Of a stretch of DNA of 6,637 bases, positions 6,284 to 6,637 are shown in pieces. The stretch covers positions 1 to 6,637 of the forward strand of contig CAMTOT010000166.1 of NCBI GenBank assembly GCA_947074165.1. The letters run 5' to 3'. The notes beneath the pieces are model-generated. The model was not told the origin of the DNA. It ran no database searches and saw only the letters and a program-made list of their open reading frames with translations. The translations under genes and the position numbers were made by a program. Position 1 is the first letter of the stretch. Every line of letters starts with the position of its first letter. Source of the DNA: an uncultured Bacteroidales bacterium (lineage in GTDB: Bacteria > Bacteroidota > Bacteroidia > Bacteroidales > JAUNSR01).

Positions 6284-6566
6284 ACATGATGTTACTTGCC
6301 AATAAGCTTTGTGAAAAGTTTGAGTATGGCTAAAATGTTAACATTGCAGACTTAACATTTGTACAATAAGTAGGTTTTGATGCTCCAATTTTTTTGATTG
6401 ATAATGAGTATGTATAGTTTTTTATTTTTGAAAATAGTTTTGTTTATAGATACATAATAGAACAATTATTAAACATAAAATAAGGTAAAAATATAAAAAT
6501 TTGCAGAATGAAACATGAAGCACGGTAAATCATAATATCCAATAATTTAATACTAAAGTTACCAGC
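6284..6566. other. AT-rich intergenic region downstream of the terminator
   Basis: No convincing gene is seen in these 283 bases. A minus-strand frame at 6444-6632 is open but encodes a hydrophobic, low-complexity chain in AT-rich DNA and matches no family I know; it could be the tail of a gene entering from the right, which cannot be excluded. Two -7-like boxes on the plus strand, TATTTTTG (6423-6430) and TAGTTTTG (6435-6442), could drive the frame at 6567, but T-rich DNA yields such matches by chance. Confidence 0.5.
6334..6359. repeat. 12-bp palindrome AATGTTAACATT plus second TTAACATT half-site
   Basis: AATGTTAACATT (6334-6345) is a perfect palindrome. Its right half TTAACATT (6338-6345) recurs at 6352-6359, 14 bases on. 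The arrangement resembles a regulator binding site with an extra half-site, upstream of the candidate gene at 6567. Function is unknown. Confidence 0.4.
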
Positions 6567-6637
6567 ATGAAAACAAATCAAGGCAAGGATGATACCACTA
6601 CACGCAATGCCGACAACTACTGTGCGGGGCAAACATA
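6567..6637 (+). CDS. Possible start of a hypothetical gene, cut by right edge
   Basis: A frame opens at ATG 6567 and runs without a stop to the window end (23 codons, beginning MKTNQGKDDT). An in-frame TAA at 6543 precedes it, and this is the first ATG after that stop. The base composition becomes visibly more GC-rich here than in the preceding 280 bases, as expected on entering coding DNA. The visible peptide is polar and I do not recognise it. The opposite strand is also open over this stretch, so the coding strand is uncertain. Confidence 0.3.
   Translation, partial: MKTNQGKDDTTTRNADNYCAGQT

Noticed and set aside
1..6637. Mobile element, CRISPR array, tRNA or rRNA
   Set aside because: No transposase, integrase, spaced direct repeats, cloverleaf or rRNA-like stretches were seen.

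Overview
The window looks like a chromosomal segment from a strictly or facultatively anaerobic member of the Bacteroidales (Bacteroides, Parabacteroides or Dysgonomonas type). Three things suggest this: a six-gene-type Rnf cluster headed by an RseC-like gene, AT-rich intergenic DNA with Bacteroidetes-type promoter boxes (TAnnTTTG), and a short RnfC (449 residues) beside a long, cysteine-rich RnfB (324 residues). The genus cannot be fixed by eye.

Positions 1-4219 carry a minus-strand operon read from right to left: rseC, rnfB, rnfC, rnfD, then rnfG, which is cut by the left edge. Gaps are 14, 33 and 52 bases, and rnfD/rnfG overlap by one base (TAATG). The usual remaining subunits, rnfE and rnfA, would lie beyond position 1. 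The products form a membrane ferredoxin:NAD+ oxidoreductase. Electrons from reduced ferredoxin enter through RnfB, pass through membrane and flavin subunits, and reach NAD+ on RnfC, driving Na+ (or H+) out of the cell. A candidate promoter lies just upstream of rseC (-7 box at 4250-4257, minus strand).

Positions 4220-4604 are a 385-base AT-rich divergent intergenic region holding the rnf promoter, a candidate nhaC promoter (-7 box 4505-4512) and short repeats. Positions 4605-6086 carry a complete plus-strand NhaC-family Na+/H+ antiporter. A primary Na+ pump and a secondary Na+/H+ exchanger are thus encoded back to back, which fits a shared sodium economy.

Positions 6087-6283 hold three successive hairpins: a perfect 22-bp stem right after nhaC, a 10-bp stem, and a textbook intrinsic terminator with a nine-T tract. 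Positions 6284-6566 have no convincing gene. A plus-strand reading frame beginning at 6567 may be the start of the next gene, but only 23 codons are visible.

I see no phage, insertion sequence, CRISPR, tRNA or rRNA. The core is conventional energy metabolism. The least explained parts are the structured 3' region of nhaC and the two AT-rich intergenic stretches.
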